Assembly: GCA_011032825.1 (NCBI GenBank)
Contig: JAADJZ010000002.1
Coordinates: 62,001-126,000, forward strand
Source: Massariosphaeria phaeospora
Taxonomy: Eukaryota > Ascomycota > Dothideomycetes > Pleosporales
Reading direction: 5' to 3'
Length of the DNA: 64,000 bases
The notes beneath the pieces were generated by a model. The model was not told the origin of the DNA. It saw only the letters and a list, made by a program, of their open reading frames with translations, and made no database searches. Each line of letters starts with the position of its first letter. The first letter of the stretch is position 1. The position numbers and the translations under genes are program-made. Shown here one piece after another: positions 11,159 through 23,087 of this stretch.

Positions 11159-12295
11159 ATGATGTCAACGCTAACCTCACACGGTCTCACTACGACCCAA
11201 ATACACGAGTCGATCCAACTGCTCACCCACAACCTCATAAACATTTCCGATACTACAGGTCAATTCCTGCTTAAGCTCGAAGACGGCCGCGTAATCGATA
11301 CAAAAGGCTGGGATGGCTGGGAATGGACCCACGGCATCGGCCTCTACGGCCTCTACCACTACTACACGCTCACGGGCTCCCAAACTACAAAGGATGTCAT
11401 GCTCGGATGGTTTGAGAAACAGCTCGCAAAAGGCACTACCAAGAACATCAATACGATGAGCCCGTTCCTGACGCTGGCATACCTGTACGAGGACACGGGT
11501 AATAGGACGTTCTTGCCCTGGCTAGATACATGGGCTGAGTGGATTATGCATGGGTTGCCGAAGACGAAGTTTGGCGGCTTCCAGCATGAGACATACAATT
11601 CCTTCAACAAAGATGAACTGTGGGATGACACGCTCATGATGTCTGCGCTGCCACTTGCAAAAATCGGACTTACGCTCAATCGACCTGAGTATGTAGAAGA
11701 GGCGAGGCGTCAGTTCATGCTGCATTGCCAGTACCTCTTCGATACCTCGACAGGGCTGTTTTTCCACGGGTGGAAATGGGAAGAGGGTAAAGATGGCAGC
11801 GTCGGACACAATTTCGCGAAGGCGCGATGGGCAAGAGGCAACTCCTGGCTAACGATCGCCATCCCGGATTTCGTCGAGTTGCTGGACATGAAAGAGGGCG
11901 ATCCCCTGAGGCAATTCCTCCTCAGTATTCTTGAAGCGCAGTGCAAAGCGTTGCAGAAGCTCCAGGCGGAGAATGGTATGTGGAGGACCCTTCTGGATAT
12001 CCCAACGAATGAAGGAAGCTACGAAGAAGCGTCGGCCACAGCGGGTTTCGCGTACGGGATATTAAAGGCAGTAAGGAAGAGATATATTGCACCTGAGCAC
12101 ATGGCGACGGCGGTGAAGGCAATCAAGGCTGTGCTTGGAAAGATTAATAAGGAGGGGGAGCTGCTGGAGGTCAGTTTTGGGACGGCCATGGGGCACGATT
12201 TACAACACTATAAAGATGTTGCATTGACGAGCATGCCATATGGGCAGGCGATGGCCATCATGGCGCTGGGAGAGTTTTTGAGGACGTTCATTTAG
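11159..12295 (+). CDS. GH105 unsaturated rhamnogalacturonyl hydrolase
   Basis: An intronless gene of 378 residues, the standard length for glycoside hydrolase family 105/88. These (alpha/alpha)6-barrel enzymes remove the unsaturated galacturonyl end left when pectate or rhamnogalacturonan lyases cut the chain. Visible family segments are GWDGWEWTHGIGLYGLYHYY near residue 60, FGGFQHETYN near 140, DELWDDTLMM (likely containing a catalytic Asp), and HNFAKARWARGNSWL in the second half. No signal peptide is present, so it probably acts inside the cell on imported oligosaccharides. Two adjacent Met codons (11159 and 11162) could start translation. The family call is firm; the exact substrate is inferred. 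Confidence 0.92.
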   Translation: MMSTLTSHGLTTTQIHESIQLLTHNLINISDTTGQFLLKLEDGRVIDTKGWDGWEWTHGIGLYGLYHYYTLTGSQTTKDVMLGWFEKQLAKGTTKNINTMSPFLTLAYLYEDTGNRTFLPWLDTWAEWIMHGLPKTKFGGFQHETYNSFNKDELWDDTLMMSALPLAKIGLTLNRPEYVEEARRQFMLHCQYLFDTSTGLFFHGWKWEEGKDGSVGHNFAKARWARGNSWLTIAIPDFVELLDMKEGDPLRQFLLSILEAQCKALQKLQAENGMWRTLLDIPTNEGSYEEASATAGFAYGILKAVRKRYIAPEHMATAVKAIKAVLGKINKEGELLEVSFGTAMGHDLQHYKDVALTSMPYGQAMAIMALGEFLRTFI

Positions 12296-14291
12296 ACCAT
12301 GAAGGAAGGAGAAGGAGAATCTCGAGGCGCTTAGCCATTAGCGAAACCTGAAGGGGTTAGCGGTCGAAAACGATGAGGGCATTGTTCAAGTGGAATGAAG
12401 AGGGGAGCCTGAAGCTGAAAAGAGAGTAGCACGATGCCGTGCCGGATAGTGAGCAATTGAGTGAGCAATTCGGTAGATCAAATGTCAAGTAAGGGTTCTC
12501 GGATGTCTCATGAGCTGTAAGAGACAGGCCGAATGCCCGATATACTAGGTAGATTTTCAACACGGATTCAAACACGTATACGTCGCCCTGTCCACTGTGA
12601 CCTCGGCTCTGCCTGAATCTTCTTCACGCTCCCTACTATCCCTACATATACTTCTTCTCCCAACCCTTTCCTCTCACATCTGGAAACTGACCAAACTCTA
12701 CACGTTGCAGTTCACTCTGTAAGTGATAGATGCAAAAGATATTTTATAGAGTTTAGAAGGCACCCGAAGCAACTGTACTGATGTTGGTAGCTGTCGACTT
12801 AGCGCTCACTCAAGGAAGCTTACCCAAAAGCTTAAGTTGTTGCGAACGGGTGTACGTGCAAGTCATGATGGGCTCGGAAAACGGTTGGTGAAACAGACGG
12901 GACGCGGCAGCTGTACTCGCTGCCCCAGGTCTCCGATACCCGGGAACCGATGCCAGGGTAGAGGTTTCATTCGCCGCAGCTAGTCATCTTGACTGGAAAC
13001 GAACTGAGCACCAAGAATACAGGTGGCAGGGACTTGTGAATCCAGCTTTTGGTGTATCGTCCTCGTGCAGTTACATCGGTCGACTCATGTTTCCAGAAGA
13101 TGTAGTAATCGGACCGAAGAAGCTTTGCGAAGGATTTAGGTATCCATGGATGCCCGGCGGCCACGAGATGGTTGGGGAGCTTTGCGCAATTTCATGTCGC
13201 CGGGCCCGCTCCACCAACCTTTCCAACAATAGCAAGTCTAGGCAGCAGCCTGGAGTCTGTCTTCGCCCTATTAAGCATGCGTGGTTGCTACGCCCGCTGC
13301 ATACGTGGATACTCGGGGTAGACCCGCGTCGTACGTCAGGCCAGGGACTCACACTGATGAGCAAACCGTTGCGGTTGTCTGCCTAGAGAGGGGCTAGGAC
13401 GAATCCAGTCGGCTTGTTTTTTAATAGACAGGCTGCTAACCTCCAATTCACCTAGCTCGACCATTTGTGGACGGAGATGAAACGGCTGGCTCGAGCGTCC
13501 AAGTCAAACAGTGCCACCACCAGGGCGGCACAACGGCGCCTTTCCACAGGGCAGGTAGAACCGGAGACCGCATGTAGGCCTTTTCCCAAGAAAGGACTGC
13601 TTGTTGCTTAGCGGTGTGCTTAGCAGGAACTAGGTAGTGTAGTGTATCAGCTCGATTCAACTCAGGAGAAGAAGCGGTCTTAAAGCTTACTGAAAGCACC
13701 TAGCATGGTTTCCGTCAAATGTTTGTCTGTCTCAAGAAACTCCATAACGAACACACGGCACAGACGAAACTACGTATGAGAAACCGACGAAGGATTACAA
13801 GCGCCGTTGCCTGCAGCAACTCAACTCCGGCCGCTGTCGGGCTGCGCCTTGCTGAGGGATTATGGATTACGCCCCCAGCTCGTCCAATTTCGTGTCACGA
13901 CACCCATGGGATTCTGGGCCAAATATAAGCGCGGCGCAAGTCTCGCGATAGACATTCTGTAGCCTGCAAAGAGTTTTGAACCACACCATCTGCTTTCTTG
14001 TTTCACGTTTCCACTTTCCGCCCTCACCTTGTCGCTGGGACTGTTTTCTGATCGTCCCTGATCTGGAAAAGCTCTGTGTTTTCGGAGCTGCTCCCGCTCT
14101 CTGGGTTCACGAGGTGCGTTTCACAAGAACCCATGCAGGATAATTGCACGCAAGGGCGGACTGCTGACAAGCGATCTAGGCTCAGCCCAGGAACCGGACC
14201 CGCGCGACATCAAAACCGCCCAAAGGCCCCGCGGTTGGCGCAAGACTAGACTTGACTTCACTACCGTTCGACACCCAAAGCAACTACTACA
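12296..14291. other. 2.0-kb intergenic region
   Basis: Between GH105 (+) and the small membrane protein (+). Several open frames of 60-120 codons exist on both strands, but none shows family resemblance, splicing logic or compositional bias that supports a gene. It presumably includes the GH105 3' UTR and the downstream promoter. Confidence 0.4.
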
Positions 14292-15013
14292 ATGGCGCCC
14301 ACATCCACCACTCTCTTCTTTCTGTTCGCGCTCTTGGGCCTCGCAGCAGCATCCCCCGTGCGCCGCGCCGCCGCCACCCTCCAATGCCACTGCGTCGACT
14401 TCTCGCCCGTGAGCTCCCCAACCGCATGCTCGATACCGGACTCGCAAGACCTGGCGTGGGCCGCAGCGCGCGCATTCGCCGCGACGCACGACCTCGACGT
14501 GCTGTTTGCGTCCCAGGCCACCATCAGCAAAGTGCTGCAGTCCACCGAGCCGCTGCCGACCAGTGTTGCGATTCGCCTGAGCGAAGGGCTGCCGCTGCCG
14601 CTCGACTACCAGGGCGTGCGCGAGTCCGGCAGCAAGATGGTGTGCGGCATGGGCAACGAGGTGCGCGCGAAGCTGCTGGAAAACAGCGTGGAGCGCGACG
14701 GCGTGCAGAGCGACTTGAACGTTGGGCGCGTGGTCGCTGTGTTGATGTTGGTTATTATCGTGTATGCGGCTGGTGATGCTGTCTTCACGAGGTATGTCTC
14801 TTCGCTTTCTGATTTCACTGCGACTTTTTGCTAACGTGGTTACCCAGGCGCTTCCGCAAACACCACCCAATGCAGCTCTCAGGCCACGAGAGGCGACTCT
14901 CCGCAATAGGCACCGACTCCTCCGACTCCTCGTGCGCGCCGGTATTGGCCGAAAAGGCAGCCGAGGACCCGAGTACAGTACCCCGGACACCATCCCAAAC
15001 CGACTTCTCCTGA
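14292..15013 (+). CDS. Small secreted-then-anchored membrane protein, unknown
   Basis: Exons 14292-14791 and 14848-15013 encode 221 residues. A signal peptide is clear (MAPTSTTLFFLFALLGLAAA, cleavage near residue 21). A luminal or outer domain with four cysteines (CHC near 32-34, then near 46 and 118) follows. One transmembrane helix lies at about 145-165 (VGRVVAVLMLVIIVYAAGDA). The basic, Ser-rich tail contains FRKHHPM and GTDSSDSS. The intron is supported by GTATGT at 14792, a gctaac branch site and CCCAG at 14847; it replaces a short read-through end with a 55-residue cytoplasmic tail. I do not recognise the family. It resembles type I membrane proteins of the secretory route, but no function can be assigned. 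Confidence 0.75.
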
Positions 15014-15745
15014 ACGCACTGCACCTGAGCAATTAGCAATCGCATCACAACAACAACCATGTACCATTCCAGCTCTCGAATTCCGTACGCGTATCGTTTT
15101 CACTGCGGGGTATCGTGTCTAGAGTGCCCCAGTAGTGAACTCGTTACACACACCGGTAATTGCTCGCGCACTCCGGGCCATTTCGCCTAGCCAGTATTCA
15201 GCATGGATTCGAGTTCTAGACCTCCCTGGACACCCGCCGTATGGCGGATGCAGACAGCTTCGGTTATGTACTTCCGGGTGTTTGCCACAGATATGTGGAG
15301 GGTCGTCGGGGAGAGGAACCACCACTCACCTCATGTACTGGATGGGGATGTACAAGATCCGAGTCAAGGCAGGCTTAAGAAGCCAGCACAGGGACATGAA
15401 TCAGTTCGAAAAATTCTCGCATTGGAGCTGGGAGATTTGGAAAGGAAAAGACTATACCCCTGTTTGTGTTTTGCTGAGCGCCGCCGTAGATGAATGGACG
15501 AATGATACCTCATGCAAGTAGCAAGTGGTGACCGTGAATATTTGATTTCTGAATCACCGGCCATGGCGGGCCACTAACTTGTACCAACTTGTACTATGCA
15601 CGTACAATATCTTATGTTTGTAACTTTCTTCACTACAGCGCATCCGTATACCAAAGTTCAAGCGCTTGACAGATCAGTCAGTATATATACATGGTATACA
15701 ATCTCATCAGCCAGATGCAATCCCCAACTTCGAAAACTCTCCGCT
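15014..15745. other. Convergent intergenic region
   Basis: Between the 3' ends of the small membrane protein (+) and the GT90 gene (-). No gene or RNA is supported. Confidence 0.4.
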
Positions 15746-17376
15746 CTATGGCGGCTTCGTCTGCTGCAGACTCTTCGGATAATCCAACTGGCTCCCAGAT
15801 TCAAACAGCCTGCTTTACGTTAGTACACCGTCCGCACAGATACCCACATAGCACACCCAGGGCAACTCACATAAACGTCTCATACCGGACCCCCCTCTTC
15901 TGACTCCTACTCCGCTGCTCGCCCTCGCCCACGCCCTCGTACAGCCTCGGCGCATGACTGACTTTCTCCCATGCCGCAAAAAGCGTGCGCCAATAGCACG
16001 CCTCGGCCGCCTGCGTTAGGTAGCGCTCGCGGAACACGGCGACGCTGTTATCGGCGATGCGCTTCGCCTTCTCTGGGTGCGCGAGCAGGTCCTGCATGGC
16101 GGCGTCGAGGTCGCGGAAGTCGCGCTCGACTTCGACGTAGTTCTGGTGCGTGCCGTTGGCGCGGAAGAGGTAGTGGTAGTGTTGGATCCATTGTAGTTTG
16201 TGCGAGACGACGACGGAGCGGCAAAGTTGGCGGTACTTGAGAGAGCCGGAGTAGCTACGACCTGGAGCATGCAGTAGTCAGTAACGAGGTCGCAGGGTGT
16301 GTGGGATGGAAGGGGGGCGGTTGTTCGTACCCTCAACGTGCGCGGTATATTTGTACTTGCACTGATCAATGGGTCCCACGAACTGCTGCTTATAATCTAG
16401 ATCGCTATACTTGACCGTCCCGACATTGCTCCAGCTCTTCCCCCTCGACGCATCCAATAGGGCATGCCTTAGCTTGGGTGCAAATGTGATCTTTCCCCTC
16501 CACACCAACTTGTCCAGCTTGGCCTCCCACGGCTCCAGACCCTCTCGACGCACCGCTTCCACAGCAAGCTCGTGCAAAGTGCCCACTTGTGGTACATCCC
16601 AACTCCAGAAACCAAAGTCGGGAATTAGCCAGTTGAGCTCGTCTTGCGCGCGGCGGGCGAGGACCCAGATGGGTTTGCCGGGCGCGGCAGTCGCACCGAG
16701 ATCCTCGACGTTGAGGATGAATTCGATGTCGGGGATGGAGGCGTGCTGCGGGGCGGAGACAATGGCGCGGTGGAGGGCAGCGAGCGCGGCGAGGGCTTTC
16801 TGGCGGTTCACATTGTCGACGAGGAGGGTTTCGAGCACGTACAGCTGAGTGTTGTTGCTGTCAGCGAAAGAAAGAAACATGCCCGAATTCTGGATGTACC
16901 TCGCCGTTGAAGATCATAGCGCGCACCGTACCCTTGGTCAGCTTTACAGAGCTCAACTCCTGCTCTGTGACCTTCTCCTTCCCCGCCCGCACCTTCTGCG
17001 CGCGCTCGATGTCCTCATACAGCCCCGGGAACGCTGCCTGGCACTGCTCCTCATGCAGTCCGTAGTTATTTGCATCGCGCTCATACGAGAACACCCACTC
17101 CTCCCCGGCCTTCCTATCGCCTGTGTCCGTAATATTATTGCCCAACACCACCTGTCCCGCGGCGCAGTCCAAGCACGTGTCGCATGTAAATGTGGTACTA
17201 TATTCGCACTGGCAACGCCCTGCGGGCATCACCTCCTTTACGATCGAGGGCAGTTGGGGGTGTGCCGTTTGCGTGCCGTACAGAATGGCGCAGACGAGGA
17301 GGAAGATGACGGTGCTGGCGGAGATGAGGAAGTAGGTCAGGATGTCTAATACGCCGCATCGCCGTCGCAGCAGCAT
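15746..17376 (-). CDS. CAP10/GT90-family glycosyltransferase
   Basis: Exons 17376-16900, 16844-16331, 16261-15871 and 15809-15746 encode 481 residues. The protein is type II: a short basic start, one transmembrane anchor (about 12-34), then a lumenal domain. GT90 (CAP10-like) enzymes are Golgi/ER O-xylosyl- or related transferases building glycans or glycolipids. Family-like segments are TVRAMIFNGELYVLE, DIEFILNVEDLG, FGFWSWDVP, WRGKITFAPKLRHALL, the SYSGSLKYRQLCRSVVVSHK region with HYHYLF, and the C-terminal AKRIADNSVAVFRERYLTQA with ACYWRTLF. All three splices restore these blocks in phase. The last intron (gtgagt at 15870, gtactaac branch site) ends in AAAGCAG, so either AG could be used with one codon difference; without splicing the protein ends at FM. 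Acceptor and product specificity are unknown. Confidence 0.87.
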
Positions 17377-18394
17377 CGTGGCCTTCCTTTCGAATATCCG
17401 TCTAATCTTGTCTTGTCTTGCCTCGCCTGTCTGGGTTGGGCTGCGCCTCTCCTCTGTACTCGGGCTCTAAGAATATGGCGAAGAGGCGTAGGTCTCGCAG
17501 GATGTCAGATGTATTGCGGCATTGGAGGCAAAGAGCCCTGTGTATAATGTACAGGTAATACGGCGTGTTGCTTGGTGCCTAGATAGTAGTTCCAGATTAA
17601 GCCCAGACTAAAAGGTGGCTTTCGAGAGGGCGGAAAACTGTCACAGAGGAAAATGATAGTGTGTAATAAACGACGGGAACTTCGCAACCCATGAGGAAAG
17701 CTGGAGGAGAGGGAGGAGGGAGGATGCGCCGGCGCCGTCAGTTTCGCCGGGCAGAGTTGGGTGTACATGCCACCTGCCTCTCCATTGGTGCGGGGAAAAA
17801 GGAGGTCCGCCCTGGGGCCAAGGCGCGGGCTGGGCCTGCACGCAACATGTAAGCTCAGGATGCGTAATCGCCGCATTCATGCCACGAACCAGGGCATCAC
17901 TGTCAATACCACAAATACATGATTGGCTCGAGTAGTGTCATGGCCTTATGTTTACCACCATGTCCCACTCTGAATAGATCTATGGAAATAACGAAAGGAA
18001 AGATGAGGCAAAGTCACATTCATTGCAATGTCCACCATAGCCTTCTCGACCTCGTCACCACGAGGGAGGTCCCCCGACGTTATGCAAATGGTATAATCTC
18101 ACCACCAAACAAAGGAAACAAGAGGAATGTAGGCGTCCTATGGGTGGTCCCAAAGGTTGCTACTATAAACGAGACCAGAATATGTAATTTGAAAGAAAAA
18201 ATAGGGTATATACACATGAAGGTCTCATGAAAAATCTCATGAAAGAAGAATATCAAAATGTAGTCGGGCGCATGCCACTAGATAGATCTGCGCAAGAGTG
18301 TGAGACCAGCGACCAACAAGTCCTCGGGCTCGAGGGTGCTTGTGAGGTGCCAACTCGACGTTGGCGGCGCTGCTCTCCACCAGCCATCACCAAG
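17377..18394. other. Intergenic region upstream of GT90
   Basis: No supported gene. It contains the probable GT90 promoter and the 3' UTR of the DUF2457-like gene (-). Confidence 0.4.
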
Positions 18395-20701
18395 TTAGAC
18401 GGAAAGTACGTGCATGTCCGCTTGATCCGGCGTCGGCGGCATGCCGAATCCGAACCCAGTTTGCTTGCCTTTGGCAGCTAGACCTAATCCCATCTCGCGC
18501 ATCCGCTCGGCACCTTTGCCGCGCGGTGGACGCTTCTCTGGCTTGCCACCCTTGCGGTGCATCTTCTTATAAAGTTGCTCTTTGCGGCGCTGGCGCTTCT
18601 TCTCAAGCCCAATCTTGATATCGATAGCACGACGAATCGGAAGCTCGCAGCAAGTGTCCTCATCGTCGTAATCCGGAGGGTGCGTCAGGATTGGAGTGCG
18701 AGGCAAGGAGGACGAGGTCGTCAGTACAGGACGTTCTCGAAGACCGGTGAATTGAATTGACATGTCCGCACGTTTGGATAGCAAGATATGTGATCTACGA
18801 CGGGTGGGTGGAGGTGACCGAAGCCGGGCTGGGGCAGGAGAACGGACGCGTTTGGGCGAGGTGCCGAACGTTTTGCGGGGTGGTGGAGAACGAAGTACAG
18901 TCCGTTTGGGAGGAGGAGATCGAAGACGTCTGGGTGATTGCATCGGAGAACGCTTAGTTGTGACGGTAGTCCGACGTCCACGGAGTTCGCTATCAATCGG
19001 ATCCATTTGTCCATGCACCATGACGTGCTGGTCGCTCTCTGAGGCGACATGCTCTGACTCGTCGTCCTCATCTTCTTCCTCCATCTCTGGGTCGGAGGTC
19101 GGGAAAGTTGGGTCAATATCCTGAGGCGTTGCCTTGTGCTTCGCTGCACGTCGGCGTTCCAAACAGTTCAGGTATGCATCCTCTAGAGGCCGGTCTTCAT
19201 CAAGGGTTCCACAAACGAAGTCGGTACTGTCAGGAAGCTCTGGGCTGGGAACGCGGATGTTGACTGGACGCGACTTCGTCCGCTTCATAGGCCGGTGTGG
19301 TATCTGAATTCGATCACCACTGTTGAGAGATCCCATTGACGATTCAGACATGGTTCGAAGCGCACTCGGTCGAAGCAGATCAAGATGCTCAATGGAGGTC
19401 GCAGCAGTTGAACGTCCACCAGGAGTCCACCAGTTACAATCAGACCCTGCGTCGCTCTCGTCATCTGAATCAGCAAAGCCCTCTTCGTTGTCAGTCTGGA
19501 AACCTTCATCAGAGGAGACGTCTGCATCGCTACCGTCCCCATCCTCATCAGCATCATCTTGGTTTGCATCGTCGTCTTCATCTTCCTCGAGCTCGTCCTC
19601 TTCATCGTCCAATGCTTCCTCTTCAGCCTCTTCACCGAGTTGGCGAAGACTGTTCTCAATTTTGAGAGTATCTTTGATTGTAAGACGGCTTTGATGGCAG
19701 GTTGATTCCTGGGTCCACTCTTCGACCTCTTCCTCAGAGCTAGCAAACTCGTGGAAGCGGAATGCTTCACAACGCGCCAGATCCGAGTTGGTACTGAGGC
19801 GGCGGGAGCGGTCGACGGCAGGTTGCTTACGTACGCTCACAGGAGACGGGTTGCGCACCGTCGAGTCAGAGTCGCGGTGGGCTTTAAGTGGCAGTTTCGG
19901 AGATGAGCGTAGGTGCTGGGCCAATGGCGCGGGGCTGGCAGCACGTCCTTGGCGGGGTTTGTTGATTTTCGAGGGCGCGTCCGCAGAAACTTTAGTTGGA
20001 CAGGCGAACTTAATGGTGCACACGCGTTTGGGTGGCTCTTTTGTTTCATTCGGTTGTGGAGAGGGTGCAGGGTTCACAGACTCTGGTACGGGCTTAGGGG
20101 TGTCCTTGCGACCGCATGCGAACGTGATGCAACGCTTCCGTCCCAAGTTTGCTTCTACGCCGTGTTCTCCCGTTGTCGGAGCTGGCGGAGCAGTCTGTAG
20201 AGGACCGATGTTCTCGTCTTCGTGGTTTGCGATGGACAATGGCTGATCGAACGGCTTGTTGTTGAAGACGGGAACCATACGGTGGAACATGGAGGAGGGC
20301 GGTGGTGGGCTCGGTGAGTTGGTCCGCGTGTCAGGACTTGTCAAGCCGCCATCGCTGGTCAACTCCGCGGTGGAAGCGCTATGGTTGCTCCACGTCGACA
20401 TGCCGCGGCCCGGGTTCTCGTCGATAGGCGAGATGGAATTCGAGTTCAGCGCGGTCGTCAGCAGCGATTCCTTGCGCTCGGAGCGAGCAAGAGTTGCCTT
20501 GGAGAAGGAGGCTTTGAAAGAGTCGTGTAATCTAAGGCCAGAGGGGCGCGGGGTGCGGTCTAAGTCGGGAGGATCGTCAACGTCAGCCAACATGTCTTCC
20601 TCGGCAGACACGGCTGGGGTCGCGTTGGATGGTGAATGGTGTATTGCACGGCTTCCCGCTGTGCCGTGTGTCCCAACGTGATCATGATCGTCTTGTGCCA
20701 T
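18395..20701 (-). CDS. DUF2457-like fungal protein of unknown function
   Basis: One exon of 768 residues, mostly low-complexity and probably disordered. Features in order: a Ser/Pro-rich N-terminal third; a motif seen twice (KRCITFACGRKD near 188, and VCTIKFACPTK near 230), suggesting a repeated K-R-x-C-T-I-x-F-A-C element; a long acidic tract (about 350-420) dominated by E and D; the segment RPVNIRVPSPELPDSTDFVC followed by EDRPLEDAYLNCLERRRAAK; Arg/Ser/Pro repeats such as RSPPPKRTVLRSPPPRKTF; and a basic C terminus with EKKRQRRKEQLYKKMHRKGG. This layout matches what I recall of the fungal DUF2457 family, which has no established function. Basic and acidic tracts suggest a nuclear or chromatin/RNA-associated protein, which is inference only. 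Confidence 0.78.
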   Translation of the reverse strand: MAQDDHDHVGTHGTAGSRAIHHSPSNATPAVSAEEDMLADVDDPPDLDRTPRPSGLRLHDSFKASFSKATLARSERKESLLTTALNSNSISPIDENPGRGMSTWSNHSASTAELTSDGGLTSPDTRTNSPSPPPPSSMFHRMVPVFNNKPFDQPLSIANHEDENIGPLQTAPPAPTTGEHGVEANLGRKRCITFACGRKDTPKPVPESVNPAPSPQPNETKEPPKRVCTIKFACPTKVSADAPSKINKPRQGRAASPAPLAQHLRSSPKLPLKAHRDSDSTVRNPSPVSVRKQPAVDRSRRLSTNSDLARCEAFRFHEFASSEEEVEEWTQESTCHQSRLTIKDTLKIENSLRQLGEEAEEEALDDEEDELEEDEDDDANQDDADEDGDGSDADVSSDEGFQTDNEEGFADSDDESDAGSDCNWWTPGGRSTAATSIEHLDLLRPSALRTMSESSMGSLNSGDRIQIPHRPMKRTKSRPVNIRVPSPELPDSTDFVCGTLDEDRPLEDAYLNCLERRRAAKHKATPQDIDPTFPTSDPEMEEEDEDDESEHVASESDQHVMVHGQMDPIDSELRGRRTTVTTKRSPMQSPRRLRSPPPKRTVLRSPPPRKTFGTSPKRVRSPAPARLRSPPPTRRRSHILLSKRADMSIQFTGLRERPVLTTSSSLPRTPILTHPPDYDDEDTCCELPIRRAIDIKIGLEKKRQRRKEQLYKKMHRKGGKPEKRPPRGKGAERMREMGLGLAAKGKQTGFGFGMPPTPDQADMHVLSV

Positions 20702-23087
20702 GGTCGGCTATCGGGCACGAAGGTAGTGGTCCGGCTCCAGATGAGAATAAGGGCGCAATCACTGGCTGCAAAGAAAAAATGCTCGATATGGCTGGCGATA
20801 GAGGTGATGTGCGCTCCTGTAAATGCTCTCTTCTTCAGCAAGCGGGTCTGTAGCCAAATACAGTCGGTCTTCGACGTGATGCAGTAGAATGAATGGAATG
20901 GTAAATGCCGCCAAAGGAAGTCGCAGCGGAGGCAGGCGCAGTAAAGTAAGTCGATATCCCCGGGGGTATTTCTAGAGTTGGTCGATCTGGTGGGATGGGA
21001 GGGTGGTGGCCCCGAAGGACGTTGCTGTTATAATATGGAGAGGAACATGGTGCAGATTCGGAAGGTTCGTTGGAGAACGTTGGCTTTAAGAACAAACTGT
21101 CATGGATGTTAGCACTGGCATGATTGGCCGTGTCAGTGGGCCGAGCGAAAGCCTTACGGTAATGATCTGAGGATCCGCGGCCAACTGTGGCGACGGCCGC
21201 ACGATGGCTGTGAAACGAAACGCGATATTCCACCGGCGCACTAAGTAGAGGCAGCGGAGTGGCAGACGGGCACGGCGCGGGAGTCGAAGAGGCGGGCGCT
21301 CAGAGGAGCTGCAGCTCCTCAGCACTGTTGCGACAGCAGCACGACGAGGGAGTGGGCGCAGGTGGAGGTGGTGAGAGAGGAAGAGGAAGGGAGCGGGTGT
21401 GGGCGCGTCAAAAGAGCTGGCTGCTCAGTGCTGGGTGGGCTTCGGCTCACGGCAGCGGGCGGCGGGCGGCGCGCCAAACAGTCGGCGGCGGTGGTCTGTG
21501 TCGGTGGTGTGCGGTGTGCGGTGTGCGATGGTGTGTAATTTACCTGCCGTGTGTATTTGCTAAAGTAGCCTGGCTAGCGGCCGTCCGGAGGGTGCCCAGG
21601 AGCAGACGCTATGAAATGCGCAATTCGAGAGGGCTCGGCGGCGTCGAGATCAATAAAAGACACGGCGCAGAGTTTGCTTGTTCGTGCCACCGGATGCCCG
21701 TCACCCTTCATCTCAGGCTTGAGCGTGCCGGCCAACGCTGACTCCCTTTGTTCTCTCTTTTCCGCAGCAGTGCTTGTGCCGCCCCGTTGCGCGTTTGTCA
21801 GCGCCCCGTTCAGCAGCAAATACAGAGTACAGAGCTTCTGCACGCGGCGCAAAAGCCTGCTCGTGCTTGTGCTGCGTGCTGCGTGCTGCGTGCTGCGTGC
21901 TGTGTGCTGTGTGCACTTTGGCGCGTTTGGCCGATCGTCCTGCCGCCAGTCCACCACCTCCAAGCGGCATACCGTAGAGAAACGCCCAGCTACCACTGCC
22001 AGCGAGGTGCATATGTACCTAGCAGCCAGCTTCCCTCCAGCCGCCGCAGGCTACTGCAGTCCACCATCAGCCATGCAGCAGACGTCTGCCAGAGCCCGTC
22101 AATTGACATGCCCGAGACGGTCGCTGCCTCGTCGCTGAGGCAGCATCAAGAGGCATCTGCTCCATCATCTCTGCGTCCGGAATTCGCTCACTTCCCCTCT
22201 TTTCTGCCCCCGCGCACTTCAGCCCAGCTCTCATCTCCGTCCCTCGCACCATCTCACCGCTCTTCTCTCCTGTCGTCCTGGTCAGCAAGCGCCGCCGGAC
22301 TGCTCCTCTACCGGAGGAACAGTCATCTGACAGCATCTCTATATCCTGTTAGGCCAGCATGTACCGCTAGCGTGAGCCCGCAGTATCAAAGACAGACAGA
22401 TTTGCGGCCAGGCATCCCGCTTCAACTGCAGCTCCCCACTCCATTTTATGTACTTGACCGCAGCCATGGGTTGCTTGTAGTGCCCAGGAAAAGGGTCTGG
22501 CGTCTCCGATGTGCATGCTGCATCCTGGTCTGGAATATCTCGAGAAGCGCCCCAGCCGGCTCGTAGGTAGGGTCTCGAGTGCGGGGCAGCCGACTCTCAC
22601 GCCAACCTTGGACGGCCCTTGGAGAAGGCTTGTTCAGACTTTGCTTTTCTGGCCTTTGCGTGGCCTTCTCGTCGCTGCTGTGCATGCAGTGGGGTCAGGC
22701 AAGCGTGCATACGATCTTGCAACGCAGCTAGCAGCTCCTGCATGCCTGTCCCTCTCGCCGGAAGAGTGCCAGCGAGCTTCCGCAGTGATGCGCGGCAGAG
22801 CAGACACAGCCAGCCTTCGAAGAGCCTTCGAAGAGCCAAAAGCACGGCCAAGGCAAACCGGCAGCTGGAGGGTTGCAAAAACAACAGCAGTCCGTCCACC
22901 TGCATAGCGCCGGCCCCGAGTAGGAGGAAAGAGAGGGTGTGGTCGCGGGCTGCACTTGCCTCTGGCGGGCAGTGCTTTCCCCATTGAGCAGGACGTGCGG
23001 ATGATTCCCATCTCACCACTTCCCAGTACTTACCAAGACCGACGCCGCAGACATTGAGATAGTATTCTCCCTCCTGATGGTACAACA
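20702..23087. other. 2.4-kb intergenic region
   Basis: Between the DUF2457-like start (-) and the DUF3632 stop (-). Many short overlapping open frames reflect local GC richness. None has a recognisable domain. The region likely holds a long 5' leader and promoter for the DUF2457-like gene, and one simple repeat at 21869-21914. Confidence 0.4.
21869..21914. repeat. (GTGCTGC)n 7-bp tandem repeat
   Basis: About 6.5 copies of a heptamer: four GTGCTGC, two GTGCTGT and a partial unit. It lies in the long upstream region of the DUF2457-like gene. Confidence 0.9.

Noticed and set aside
14121..15032. A 303-codon open frame on the minus strand over the small membrane protein
   Set aside because: It lies opposite a gene with a signal peptide, TM helix and consistent splice; its composition is Arg/Ala/His-rich and domain-free.
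20702..23087. Many 60-170 codon frames in the long upstream region of the DUF2457-like gene
   Set aside because: Overlapping, domain-free and tied to local GC-rich simple sequence.
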